The translations under genes and the position numbers were made by a program. 64,000 bases of DNA from Bolinopsis microptera (lineage: Eukaryota > Ctenophora > Tentaculata > Lobata > Bolinopsidae): positions 25,261,799-25,325,798 of the forward strand of contig NC_087072.1 in assembly GCF_026151205.1 (NCBI RefSeq), written 5' to 3'. The notes under the pieces were generated by a model that saw only the letters and a list, made by a program, of their open reading frames with translations, was not told the DNA's origin and did not search any database. The first letter of the stretch is position 1, and every line of letters begins with the position of its first letter. Below are positions 20,771 through 31,332 of the stretch, in pieces.

Positions 20771-23700
20771 ATGAAGACTTTCCTTGTATTAGCATTACTC
20801 TTTGTGTCTGTTAGAAGCTGTGAGAATGCAATATGCGAGTTCGTATATAATAACCCTGATTGGGAGGATCATTCCAGCAAAGAAGATACTTCCTTTGAAA
20901 TTACAGTGGAGCAGGGCAAGGTCACTGGTATTGTCACTGCCAGTTTTGATATAATATCACCAACATGTGAATATAAACAAAAAAGCCATCAAATTCATGA
21001 TTTCTTGAGGTTTTACACTCGTGGGTATGGAGAATCATTCCAATCACTGATATTCAAGATACGTTACAGCACGGACACCTATTTCTATATTAATGGGAAG
21101 AATCAATATGATCAGATAGTTGGAGATACAGATAGAACTATAACAGGGAAAGCAGCTAATATTCAGATATCAGACCAGTACTCTGATTACTACAAGATCT
21201 ATCTTGGAGACCCTGGTGATGCTACAAGTTTGGACTACAACTTTGAATCAGCGGTCAATTGGAACTGGTTTCAGAATATCAATAACAACGTGCGTCTACG
21301 AGATACAGTGAGGATAAAAAATGGCGGAAGATGTACAGTGTTTAAATACATATCAGCCTGCTCCGATCCTACCCCAAGACTCTGCGACGAAGACGAAGCT
21401 ATAACACAAACTGTGAACCTCGGCTACTCCTACACTCTCACGTGTGCTGGCTCTGGAGCTCCTTATCTTGATGTCAAGTGGACTAAAGACGGTAAACCTA
21501 CTGTTATACTGCCAACTAATACCTACACCTCTATAGAGGCGGATCACAGGATAGAGTCGGCTGTCACTATAGGTAGGGTCACTACTGCTCACCTCGGAAC
21601 TTGGACCTGCACAATCCTCAACAAGAACTTCATGAACAGTGTAACTAAGACATACACGTTACAGTATACTCACTCTGTATCAATCATTAGCTCCTCACCT
21701 TTAGATTACTACACAGAAAATAGTGAAGACACTGCGTTTGAGTGGGTTGTACAAGGATGGCCACTAGAACAAGTTGTACTAGATTGTGGAGGTAAAGGCG
21801 CGGTAACAAGAGATGAGAGTGGATATGCCTCCTCCACTCCTCCTCAGGTCATATTAACACTAACTATAAGTAACCAGGATGAAGTGAGCTGTACTCTGAA
21901 GAATGGAGATAACGACCTGGATACTCGTCAGATCACTAGAGTTGGATATAAGTGTGAGGCTGGAGAGGGTGGATATGGTAAAGACTGTGAGGAGTGTCCA
22001 GCAGGACAAACAAGTAAAGCTGGAGTAGGAGACTGCTCCTCTCCTGAAAGCGCTTGTTCAGAGGGATACTGGGGATATAATGGAGTGAGCTGTCAACCGT
22101 GTCCGGACAACCAAACCAGTCGGCCTAAAACTGTGAAAATACAGGAGTGCTTTCTTGATGTAAGTTATTGTCTGGAAGGCCAATATGGATATGAAAGCGA
22201 ATGCAGTGAATGTCCAGAAGGAAAGACAAGTTCTACGGAAACAAAGAAAGTGGCGGAATGCTTCCCTGATGTAAGTCACTGTGCTGAAGGACAATATGGA
22301 TATGAAAGCAAATGCAGTGAATGTCCAGAAGGAAAGACAAGTTCTACGGAAACAAAGAAAGTGGCGGAATGCTTCCCTGATGTAAGTTACTGCGCTGAAG
22401 GAAAATATGGATATGAAAGCAAATGCAGTGAATGTCCAGAAGGAAAGACTAGTTATGCGGAAACAAAGAAAGTGGCGGAATGCTTCCCTGATGTAAGTTA
22501 CTGCGCTGAAGGAAAATATGGATATGAAAGCAAATGCAGTGAATGTCCAGTGGGAAAAACAAGTTCTACGGGAACAAAGAAAGAGGCTGAATGCTTTCTT
22601 GATGTAAGTTACTGCGCTGAAGGAAAATATGGATATGAAAGCAAATGCAGTGAATGTCCAGTGGGAAAAACAAGTTCTACGGGAACAAAGAAAGAGGCTG
22701 AATGCTTTCCTGATGTAAGTTACTGCACTGAAGGACAATATGGATATGAAAGCGAATGCAGTGAATGTCCAGTGGGAAAAACAAGTAAAGCATTTGCAAA
22801 ACAAGCTCATGAGTGTATAGAACCACAAGCAAATATCGCTGTACCTGTAGGAACATGTGCTGGAGGGTTGGTCTTCATCCTGGCTATTCTTCTAGTGATT
22901 ATTTTAGTTATCCGGAAGAGAAGACGGAATAGGGGAAATGTTTTAGTATCAAGAACTGAGCCCTCTACAGGATCTGAAGTTGATACTCCAAGACCCCTTC
23001 ATGTGACAGACCCAGAGAGTGATTTACCTGACTCGGACTACACTTACGCTGTCATCAACAGACCTGTTACAGTGAACAGATTCAAGGCTTCAGGTAACAG
23101 CTGCAGAAAGAAAAGTATCGCAGTCTCTAATGCGGTGCCATCGAGTACAGATAGCTTCTTCACAACCCAGGATGGATATCAGATGGAAGTGATGGGATCT
23201 AATCTCACCACGTTAAACACAGAAGGGGATGCATCTTACGCTACTTTAGGTGAAGTTCAGAGAACTTCTTCTACTAATCCTGTTGAAGAAGAGAGTGCGT
23301 ACGCGTGCCTGGACAGATCTGGTGAAGTTAAGAGGGCCTCTTCTCCTACTCCTGTTGAAGAAGAGAGTGCGTACGCGTGCCTGGACAGATCTGCAACAAA
23401 GAAAACCAGAGGAACACACAACATGAAGGCAAACACTAATCTTCAAGAGGACGACTCCCTTTACACTAAAATCGGAGATAGGTAAGGTTACTTTTTATCG
23501 TGCTCATAATTGATATCAATATTTCACACGAAATCAAAATAATGCAATAATTTATGAGGGGTATTTCTGCGTAAACTATGTAGATAAACTATACTGGAAA
23601 TGAAAGGTATACTTATCTTCTTCTTTATAGCAAATAATAAGCGGACCCTCCTCAACAGGAAGCAAAGCAGAGCTGAAGAAACTACTGATGCAGTTGAGGA

Positions 23701-24112
23701 GGAGGTGCTCTACACAAACTTTAATCAGTTTGGATCTTCCTCAGTAACAAGGTAATATAGATAGGAACTTTTCAATGCCAATAGTAGGTTCATATTTGTT
23801 TTACTTACAAGGATATAACCAACTTTATTAAAAACTTCACTGTTAATATCAGTATTCATCTCCAGTGTATCGTTTAAGAAGAAAGAAGGAGAAGGAGTAG
23901 GAGAAGAAGGAGAAGAAGGAGAAGAAGGAGAAGAGGACACGTACGCTACAGTAGAACTGGTGACTTCATCCAGACTGAGACAGAGAGAGACAGTGGTACA
24001 GTCAGAGAGAGTTGATGTGAACTACTCTACAATATCTGAACTTAGAGAGAACATTCAGAACACTGAGATTGAGAATACTGAGGATATTTACATGAACGTG
24101 GGCAAGGACTAA
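20771..24112 (+). CDS. Ig/cysteine-rich-repeat transmembrane receptor with ITIM-like tail
   Basis: Three exons: 20771-23481, 23659-23751 and 23866-24112, about 1016 residues. MKTFLVLALLFVSVRSC is a signal peptide. Residues about 17-200 form an unrecognised domain with few cysteines. About 205-290 is an Ig-like domain (YTLTCAG, DVKWTKDG, GTWTC), followed by a second possible beta-sandwich (to about 390). About 390-680 holds eight GCC2/GCC3 or ephrin-receptor-like cysteine repeats of 37 residues (CAEGKYGYESKCSECPVGKT); six are nearly identical 111-bp units. About 685-712 is a membrane helix followed by RKRRR. The tail has two SAYACL, SLYTKI and VNYSTI, which fit the ITIM consensus, plus TYAVI, SYATL, LYTNF, TYATV and IYMNV. 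The layout suggests an inhibitory immune or self-recognition receptor; ligand unknown. ATG 20771 was chosen because the signal peptide starts there. Confidence 0.85.
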
Positions 24113-24811
24113 TCACTAAACCGTGACAATGTGAATAGCTAATATAAGTGGTTCTTTTAATTAATGCATACCTAGTAATTACACAGAAATGATAAACAGA
24201 CGGTGTTTATCATTAATTATGTTGACATTTGTACCCTAATGATTTTTGACGCAAGATGTGAGAGGTGATAATGATAAGATCAGGGATTGCGTATTTTTAA
24301 CGACAAATGTAAAAAATAAAACATAATACTTCGACTTTTGAGCTGAATAATGATCGTATTTACCTATTCAACAGTATTCATTTAGTTTTTGTACATACCA
24401 TAATTTAGTTATTGCCAAGATTTTCTGGCAATAACTTCATTTATTTAATGAACAGAAAATTCTGGGGACAAACATTATATTAAGTAGGTAGACGAAGTAA
24501 TAGTTTCATAATACACTACTAGTTACCATAGTTACACTACTAGTAACCATCGTATAGTTAACACTTAACATCGTAATAAGTTTGGGGTTTTATTATGGTC
24601 AGATGGTTATAGCTTTTAAAATAAGAAGTTTAGTTCGATTTGCACACTGTATCTCGACATACACTGTATATCGTCACGCATGTTATATCGTCCTGTAGTA
24701 AAATGCCTTACGGGCATTTTCTGCTCGATACGCTAGGAACCCCAGATACTCCGTCCACTCTACCCAATTATGGGTTTTGACTTTTGGTAAAATTTCATTC
24801 TTGCTGTTGGC
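24113..24811. other. 3' flank of receptor gene
   Basis: AT-rich with AATAAA at about 24316, a possible polyadenylation signal of the receptor gene. No further exon seen. Confidence 0.45.
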
Positions 24812-25745
24812 TATTTAGAGACGCGACTGTAAGTTAGTGTGTAAGTATATGAGGGATGTGTTAGATTTTATTTCTGCAAGAAAACTTTGCTTATCTTCTT
24901 TGCCAATTCCATTTAAAGATTTACTGCTGATTCCTGATCTCATTAAATTTAAGCTTTATAATATCTTTTTTTTTTTTATTATTAAGGTTTTCTTCACTGG
25001 GACAACGGATTAGATAAAACATAAACTAATTGTGTAGTTTGAAATATAAGTACAAATGATCTATATAAAAAACAAAAAGTATTAAGAAAGGAATGAGCCG
25101 CTTTAATTCCAAAATGTCGTTTGGGATCAGTTAAATGTAACGCATTGTTTTATTTTCAGAGATAAAGTTATTCGTTAGAAAGGCTTATCAACTTGATGTA
25201 GGACATTCCAACTTAAACTTATAGTTATATCAACATATTTATTTACCAAAAAACTTCGAACAATCAATTAGCTCTGCAATGGGAATCGAACAATATTATA
25301 TGTTTTGGGGACAATATATTTAAACCTTCAATGTATTTCGATATTGCACAGGCATACTCTTTAACTGATATTATTCTCCTCTTCGCCCGACCGACCTCCG
25401 ACCGGCGCCCGACCGACCTGCCTTGTCTGTTCTATGACCCTTATTTTGAACTATAAGTATAGATAGCGCAAAATACAGCTTTAGAGAGTAGCTGATGGTT
25501 TTATTTGTTTATTTCAAAACATAAAATTGAGAATAATAATCCAGCCTTACTTTGCATTCCTAAGCTAAATCCAATTTTGATATTACTAAGCCATTACGCA
25601 AACACAACAAGAATTCTTCTAGTTCTTCAACAATATTAGTATCTCAAACTGATCAGAAACACCAGAAGAAAGTTGAGAAGAGGATTAGGAGAAATGAGGA
25701 TAGCATTCCTGGACTGCTGTTACATCGTTCTTCTGAGCACGATTG
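24812..25745 (+). repeat. dispersed repeat, copy 2 (right of receptor gene)
   Basis: Same order and orientation as 18690-19520 with small indels. It contains an insertion of Pu/Py sequence (GACCGACCTCCGACCGGCGC at about 25,389) absent from copy 1, and lacks the poly-G and the expanded CTTCTG array. Confidence 0.8.
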
Positions 25746-26076
25746 GAATTCGCAGGAGTCGTTTTCAGCACAATCTAAAATCAGAAATAGTTATGATGAA
25801 CAGTGAAATTGAAGTACAGTGTTTCCCCTCTATAAACGCCCCCCAAAAAATGCACAATAGCTTCTACGTGCATGTTTGGCGAACGTCGGAGCTGATTTTA
25901 GCGTAAAAATAAGTTACCCATTTATAACGCAGCTCACCTGTACATTGTACACTGTACAATGTACATTGTACAATGCAATTATTTTAGGATAAAAAACTGC
26001 GTTAGAGAGGGGACTACAATTACTGTCAATGAATTGTTAAACATGTCGACCTCGACATGTTAATAATTTATAACTG

Positions 26077-26389
26077 TTAGAAACCTGAAGCAAAGTCTTG
26101 TTCCGTAGGCAAGCAGCCCCTAACACTCGACTCCTGGTTAGTGTTAGGGATCATGTGGTAGCACTGGTTAACTTCCGGTTCACATGTAGCGATATTACAG
26201 TTCTCTGGCTTCATAGAACCCGAGCATGCCATACATTCTAAACTGCTTACACCTGAAGATTTAAATACTCAGGGTCGTTTTCTTAATCTTATCATTTCAA
26301 AGACGAATTAAACTTAACATTGACCTGTGCTTATACTTACTCCCGATTAGAAGGACAGTGAGAGCAAACACAATCGTCAGATTTCCCAT
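26077..26389 (-). CDS. Ly6/uPAR-like secreted protein (first two exons)
   Basis: Exon 1 (26389-26341) encodes a signal peptide (MGNLTIVFALTVLLIG) and ends in phase 1 at GTAAGT. Exon 2 starts at 26252 after AAATCTTCAG and reads LECMACSGSMKPENC, CNIATC, NQCYHM and GC: C-x2-C-x8-C-x5-C-x6-C then GC, the order of the first six cysteines of a Ly6/three-finger fold. The frame stops at 26077, but a donor (TCAG|GTTTCT) lies at 26085, and the closing CC-x4-CN cysteines are missing. A third exon further downstream is therefore likely and was not found. Ly6 proteins are secreted or GPI-anchored modulators of receptors. Confidence 0.6.
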
Positions 26390-26963
26390 TTCAAAAATAG
26401 TATCCTACCAAACCTTGGGGAATGATTGTTAAGATTATTGAATCTTAGGCACAGTTAGTGTATAATGTATGGTTGCCCTATGCTGAGCTCTATTTTTCTA
26501 AAACAAGGCAAATAGAAAACTGGAATTAAACTGGAATTAAACTGGAATTAAACTTAAATAGTCAGAGGGAACACTAACGGACCCGTCGTGACAATACATC
26601 AATGAAATAAATAACATAATTATAAAAAAATCATAAATAAGACCCAAAACACGTAAAAAAATTAACTTCACTACAATCTGTACGAAAAGGAAACAAGATC
26701 AAATATAATAATTTAACCGGATTAAAGTGGGTAATGCACCGATAAGGTAATGAATTATGCAGGAGAGGTTCATAAAATTCACAAAGTTACTCCAAAAGTC
26801 AAAAATACACTATCAAGAAAGATTACACACAAACTCAAAGACGGGCGTAAATTATGCAACTGTAACTCCGAATGAAAACAGTTCGAACACTCATTTAAGG
26901 GACACTGGGGTAGTTAGAATGTCCTTAAGACAGTGACTCGGAATCATTACCGGATGTGTTAGA

Positions 26964-29741
26964 TCAAGTGGAAGACGATGTTGGTGTCTTTTTCGGATTT
27001 CTGATGCGATGACAGCTGCTGAGAAACTTGCCCAGTTCTTCTATGTGGGCTGAATTCATCATGTCTTTGTAGTTCCTGAGAAGTAAAAGCCCTTTGAGGT
27101 CATCTGAGAGAGAAGATCGTACTGAGTGGTACATGGGGCACTCAGTAAGGCAGTGTTCCTCGTCTTCAATAATCGTGCCTTCAAAGAAGGGAAGGTATTC
27201 GAAGCCGAGAACGTGATCCCTATCGCAGCAGAATCTGCATGCTCTTGGCCAGACTCCGGCCTCCTTCGTGTAACGCCCTCGTTCTATCATCAGGTCGTGG
27301 CTGCTGGAGCGGATTTTAGCTGTATTCGTTCGGAATTGCCTGCTCTTCAGATTGAGGTACTGCTCTTCTCCAAATTCCTCCTTGATTTGGTTGTAGAACT
27401 GCATCTTGGTTTGCGATCCCAGGTCCACCCTCCAGTCACTGATAAAGACATCCCTCATGGTGCCATGAGCTGCTTCTGTTTCATAATGAGCCACAGAGCT
27501 AAGTTTCTCGTACCAGGAGAGGTTAAGATTTTTCTGTTCCTGAAACGCTTGAGATACTAAAAAATTGACACTGTTCATCTCAGAAGAAGCTCTGGAAAGT
27601 CTTCCAAAGTATCTGAGGCATTGTGGCAGAACTGAGAGGGCCCAGGGCATCCTTCCTGTATCCCCGTAACAGAAGTTGTTGTTAGTTTTCTTGTGCACAC
27701 CCAGTACCCATTTCAGCATTTTGAGGTGTGTTGTCTCAAGACTGTCTTTTGCTGCAACTTTTGATAGGTTGTGTCTTTGGCTGGGTTCACGCGCCATTTC
27801 TTTCATGAGGTGAGTCGAGGGTAGCCATATCTGACAGGCGTAAGTTGCTACCGGTTTCACCAGACAGTCAATTAGCTTTAGCATGGTTTTGGTGGTCAGA
27901 GCTCTGGTGTCTACCATGCGTTTTATCGAAAAGAATGCTCGAAGCGCCTTCTTCCTCAGTTCGTTCATGGCGCATTTAAAAGATCCATTGAGGCTGAGCT
28001 GGATACCTAGATAGCAGTAGGACCTTGTTGGAGAGATGTCGAGCTGTCCAAGCTTGAACCCGTACGAGCAGTTTAGCACCCGCGAGCTTGAGTTGAAGAC
28101 CATTATTTTAGTCTTATCAATGTTGATAGATAGCTCCCATTTGCTTGCAAATTCATTTAGGCAGTCAAGCTCTTTGTGAAGGCTTTGGTGGTCGAGAGCT
28201 AAAAGGATGAGATCGTCGGCCCAGAGCAGGTGGTTGACTGGGAAGCCATTAAGTTCAGGGACAGAGAGATCTTCTAGGGCTGCTAGATAGATGGAGAGGT
28301 CGTAGATGTATATTTTAAACAATTCAGGAGACATTGGATGCCCTTGCTCTGTTCCAATGGCGACATCAATGGTCTCCGATAGTTTTTGGATCAGTTTGAT
28401 GCGGGTCACCGAGTTGCTGTACATGTTCTTAAGGCAAGCGAAGAAGTTCCCTCCGATACCAAGGTGATTGAGTTTATACATGAGTGCTTCTCTGCACACC
28501 GTATCGAACGCTTTCCGGTAGTCAACAAAACAAGCAAACACTCTCTTTTTGAGCTTTTTCGTGTATTTCTCAATGATTGTGGTAATTGTAAGGATGTGAT
28601 CCGAGCACTGTGCACCCGCTCTGAAGCCAAGTTGGTGGGGGAAATCGGGGCAGATAACTTTGCGGAAGTCGATAAGTCTTTCAAGGAGAAGAGAAGCAAA
28701 TAGCTTCCCTAGACAGCTTCCAACAGTTATTGCCCTATAGTTGTCAGGGTTCTGTTTGTCGCCCTTCTTGTGGAGAGGGGTGGTTATCGAACAATTCCAT
28801 GGGTAAGTCCCCTGTTCCAGGCAGCCGTTGAACAACTTGAGAAGAACTTTCCTTAGGCAAAGTTTGGAGTTCTTGAGCATCTCGTTCGATATTAGGTCCA
28901 GTGATACGCTCTTGTTGTTTTTGAGTTTGTTGATCACCTTTTCAAGCTCTTGTAGAGTGAACTCCATGTTAAGATTTTCCACTTCAGTTGGTAGGTCAGG
29001 GTGGCTGATCCCATCATTGCTTGCGTTGTGGGCTTGAAGTTCACGGTGGGATGGATCCTTGCACTTTTGGTTGTAGAGGTCGTTGAAGAATTTGTGAAAA
29101 GCAAATAGGTCGTACAGATCGAACGTCTCAGGATCTCTACAGGAGGACGAGAGATCTTTCAGAGCAGACCAGTTGATGTCATTGCCATTGTTTATTTTCT
29201 CGTTCAGTTGAAAGAGATATGCGCCTTTTTTGGATCGAACTTGAGCCCTGTATTCCTTTTTTCGGAGGTAAAACTTAGCCCGAGTAGGCTCCACTAGCAT
29301 GGGATCAATGTAGGGGTTGTTCTTTACTCTTTCGATCTTGCAAACTTGACGTTTTGCCTTTCTGCAGTCCCAATCGAACCATTTGTTTTTGTTAGTGTGA
29401 AGACGGCCACTTTTTTGGGTAGTGACCTGGCTGGCTAGGTTAATGTAGGTTGTAATCACAGAGTCATTGTATTTTCGAATGTCTTGGGGGCAGGTGATGT
29501 CATTTGCTAGGAGCGATTCGACCTTCTGCATGAATTGGGCATCATTCTGGGCCGACTTGAACTTTTCTGATGTACCAAACCCAGTGCTAGTGTCTTTGGT
29601 CCACTTGAGGGGCTTCGGCACTGGTGCTAGTTTCCGTTCACGTTCTTTATAGAGGTTGTCATCAAGAAGATTCACCCCATGGTTTGTGGTGAGGGCGGTT
29701 GATATCGGTCTGTGGTCTGAGTAAGGCGTGATATCGCCCAT
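26964..29741 (-). mobile_element. LINE retrotransposon, 5' truncated (end of APE, full RT, C-terminal zinc motif)
   Basis: A single open frame of 925 residues. It begins at the very end of the AP-endonuclease domain (PYSDHRPI), so the nuclease is lost upstream. RT motifs are in order: TPLHKKGDKQNPDNYRAI, LGFRAGAQCSD, FVDYRKAFDTV, GTEQGHPMSP and LLWADDLILLA (the catalytic ADD). Near the C terminus CRFCCDRDH ... HCLTECPMYHSV is the CCHC-type motif common in LINE ORF2 tails. No stop interrupts the RT, so the insertion is probably young. The clade is not decided by eye. Confidence 0.92.
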
Positions 29742-30961
29742 AGTGACGACTTCAAAGGATGAGCAAAATATTTGCCAATAAAGAAAACTTTAGAATTTAG
29801 ATGGTCATGCAAGATCCTTAGGTCTCTTATAATTGGCCAGTTGCTTAGTAACCATCTGGCGTTTGGGATTGCTCAAATAAAGTAAGCATGAAATAAAATG
29901 TAACAGTATGTCCGGCGCCACCCAACGGTAGGTACTAAGATGCTAACGGTAGCAACAGCATGAAAATAAAGGTGCAGTAAAAAATACAGTATCCAATGGA
30001 CAGCCATTTTGTGCAGTGAACTGGACGTTCCATGCCTATTGCCTAATGAATTCAATATTTTACGTACACCAAACACAACGGACGTGAACTGTCCAGTGTC
30101 CATCACGTTCAATGCATCGAATTGCATGGATAGCCTATGTGCATTGTGCAAGATGGAAATAATGCAAATCATCTTTTATAATGTTTACGACAGATTTAGT
30201 TACACAATGGGCGTCCAACGGGGTATGGAATATAATTATATATTGTGTAACGTAACCATCGAACCAACGTATCTTTTAAAATATAAGCGATTATAATAAA
30301 GCTATAGTCGATTCCATTTCTTCTATCCAGCTTATCAAATTAAGCTGTCTAATTCATCAATACGATTAAAAAAAGTTAAACTACTAGTACTATTAAAGTA
30401 TAAGCAATAAATACGTAGTACAGCTAAACTGTTCCGAACTTCATTATTGATAATTATACAAAACTTCAAAAGCTGCCTGCATCTCGATGATACTACATGC
30501 TATTACTGTTGCCACTTGTCAGCAGGATTGACATCTAAATATACTACATACTGTGGTACTGTGTCACTGTGTCACACGGACAATGGATACGCATGTCCTA
30601 TAAAGCGTTCATCGAAACACCCAATATGCTTGTAATTCATTAAAAATAGTAAGACGGAAGAATTACAAATATGAGTAGTTTATATTAATATATGATGGCA
30701 GCAATGTAGTGAAACCACTAAGTAGCCATTTAGTCAAACAAGGCTAATTTGTCGTTAATTCTGTGGCTAAATTAAAAGCTTTTGGCCTGCTTATAATAGA
30801 TCTGTTTTATAAAGCTGAATTAGTCTGACTCACAGCAGACGGAACGGTTTATTTTGGAGTTACGCTTTTCCAAAAATTTAAGCAAAATAAGTAATCAGAC
30901 ATTCAGGCCGTTTTAATTTAACCAGGTTAAGCTTTTAAACGTACAACAATTGTCATAACGG
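29742..30961. other. region without a confident gene
   Basis: Two plus-strand cysteine-containing frames occur here: about 29,970-30,296 (CMDSLCALCKMEIMQ) and about 30,468-30,635 (TTCYYCC ... TTYC ... SLC ... YAC ... PIC). The second has a Ly6-like cysteine order but no signal peptide exon or clear acceptor was found. Neither is called. Confidence 0.4.
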
Positions 30962-31332
30962 CTAGCTGGTAACCACGATACCCGGCTGGTAACCACGATA
31001 CCCGGCTGGTAACCACGATACCCGGCTGGTAACCATGACGATACCCGGCTGGTAACCATGACGATACCCGGCTGGTAACCATGACGATACCCGGCTGGTA
31101 ACCACGATACCCGGCTGGTAACCATGACGATACCCGGCTGGTAACCATGACGATACCCGGCTGGTAACCATGACCATACCCGGCTGGTAACCATGACGAT
31201 ACCCGGCTGGTAACCATGATACCCGGCTGGTAACCACGATACCCGGCTGGTAACCACGATACCCGGCTGGTAACCACGATACCCGGCTGGTAACCACGAT
31301 ACCCGGCTGGTAACCATGACGATACCCGGCTG
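30962..31332. repeat. 20/23-bp minisatellite, about 17 copies
   Basis: Units GGCTGGTAACCACGATACCC (20 bp) and a form with ATGACG (23 bp) alternate. Two more units stand alone at 31871-31906, which suggests the array was once longer or was copied. Open frames on the minus strand result from the repeat. Confidence 0.95.

Noticed and set aside
22058-22828. 256-residue minus-strand frame
   Set aside because: Shadow of the cysteine-rich repeats of the receptor on the other strand.
29970-30296. Cysteine-containing plus-strand frame (CMDSLCALCK)
   Set aside because: No signal peptide, no clear acceptor, and the opposite strand is equally open; chance cannot be excluded.
30468-30635. Frame with Ly6-like cysteine order (TTCYYCC to PIC)
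   Set aside because: Suggestive spacing but no upstream signal exon or convincing splice site; kept only as a remark.
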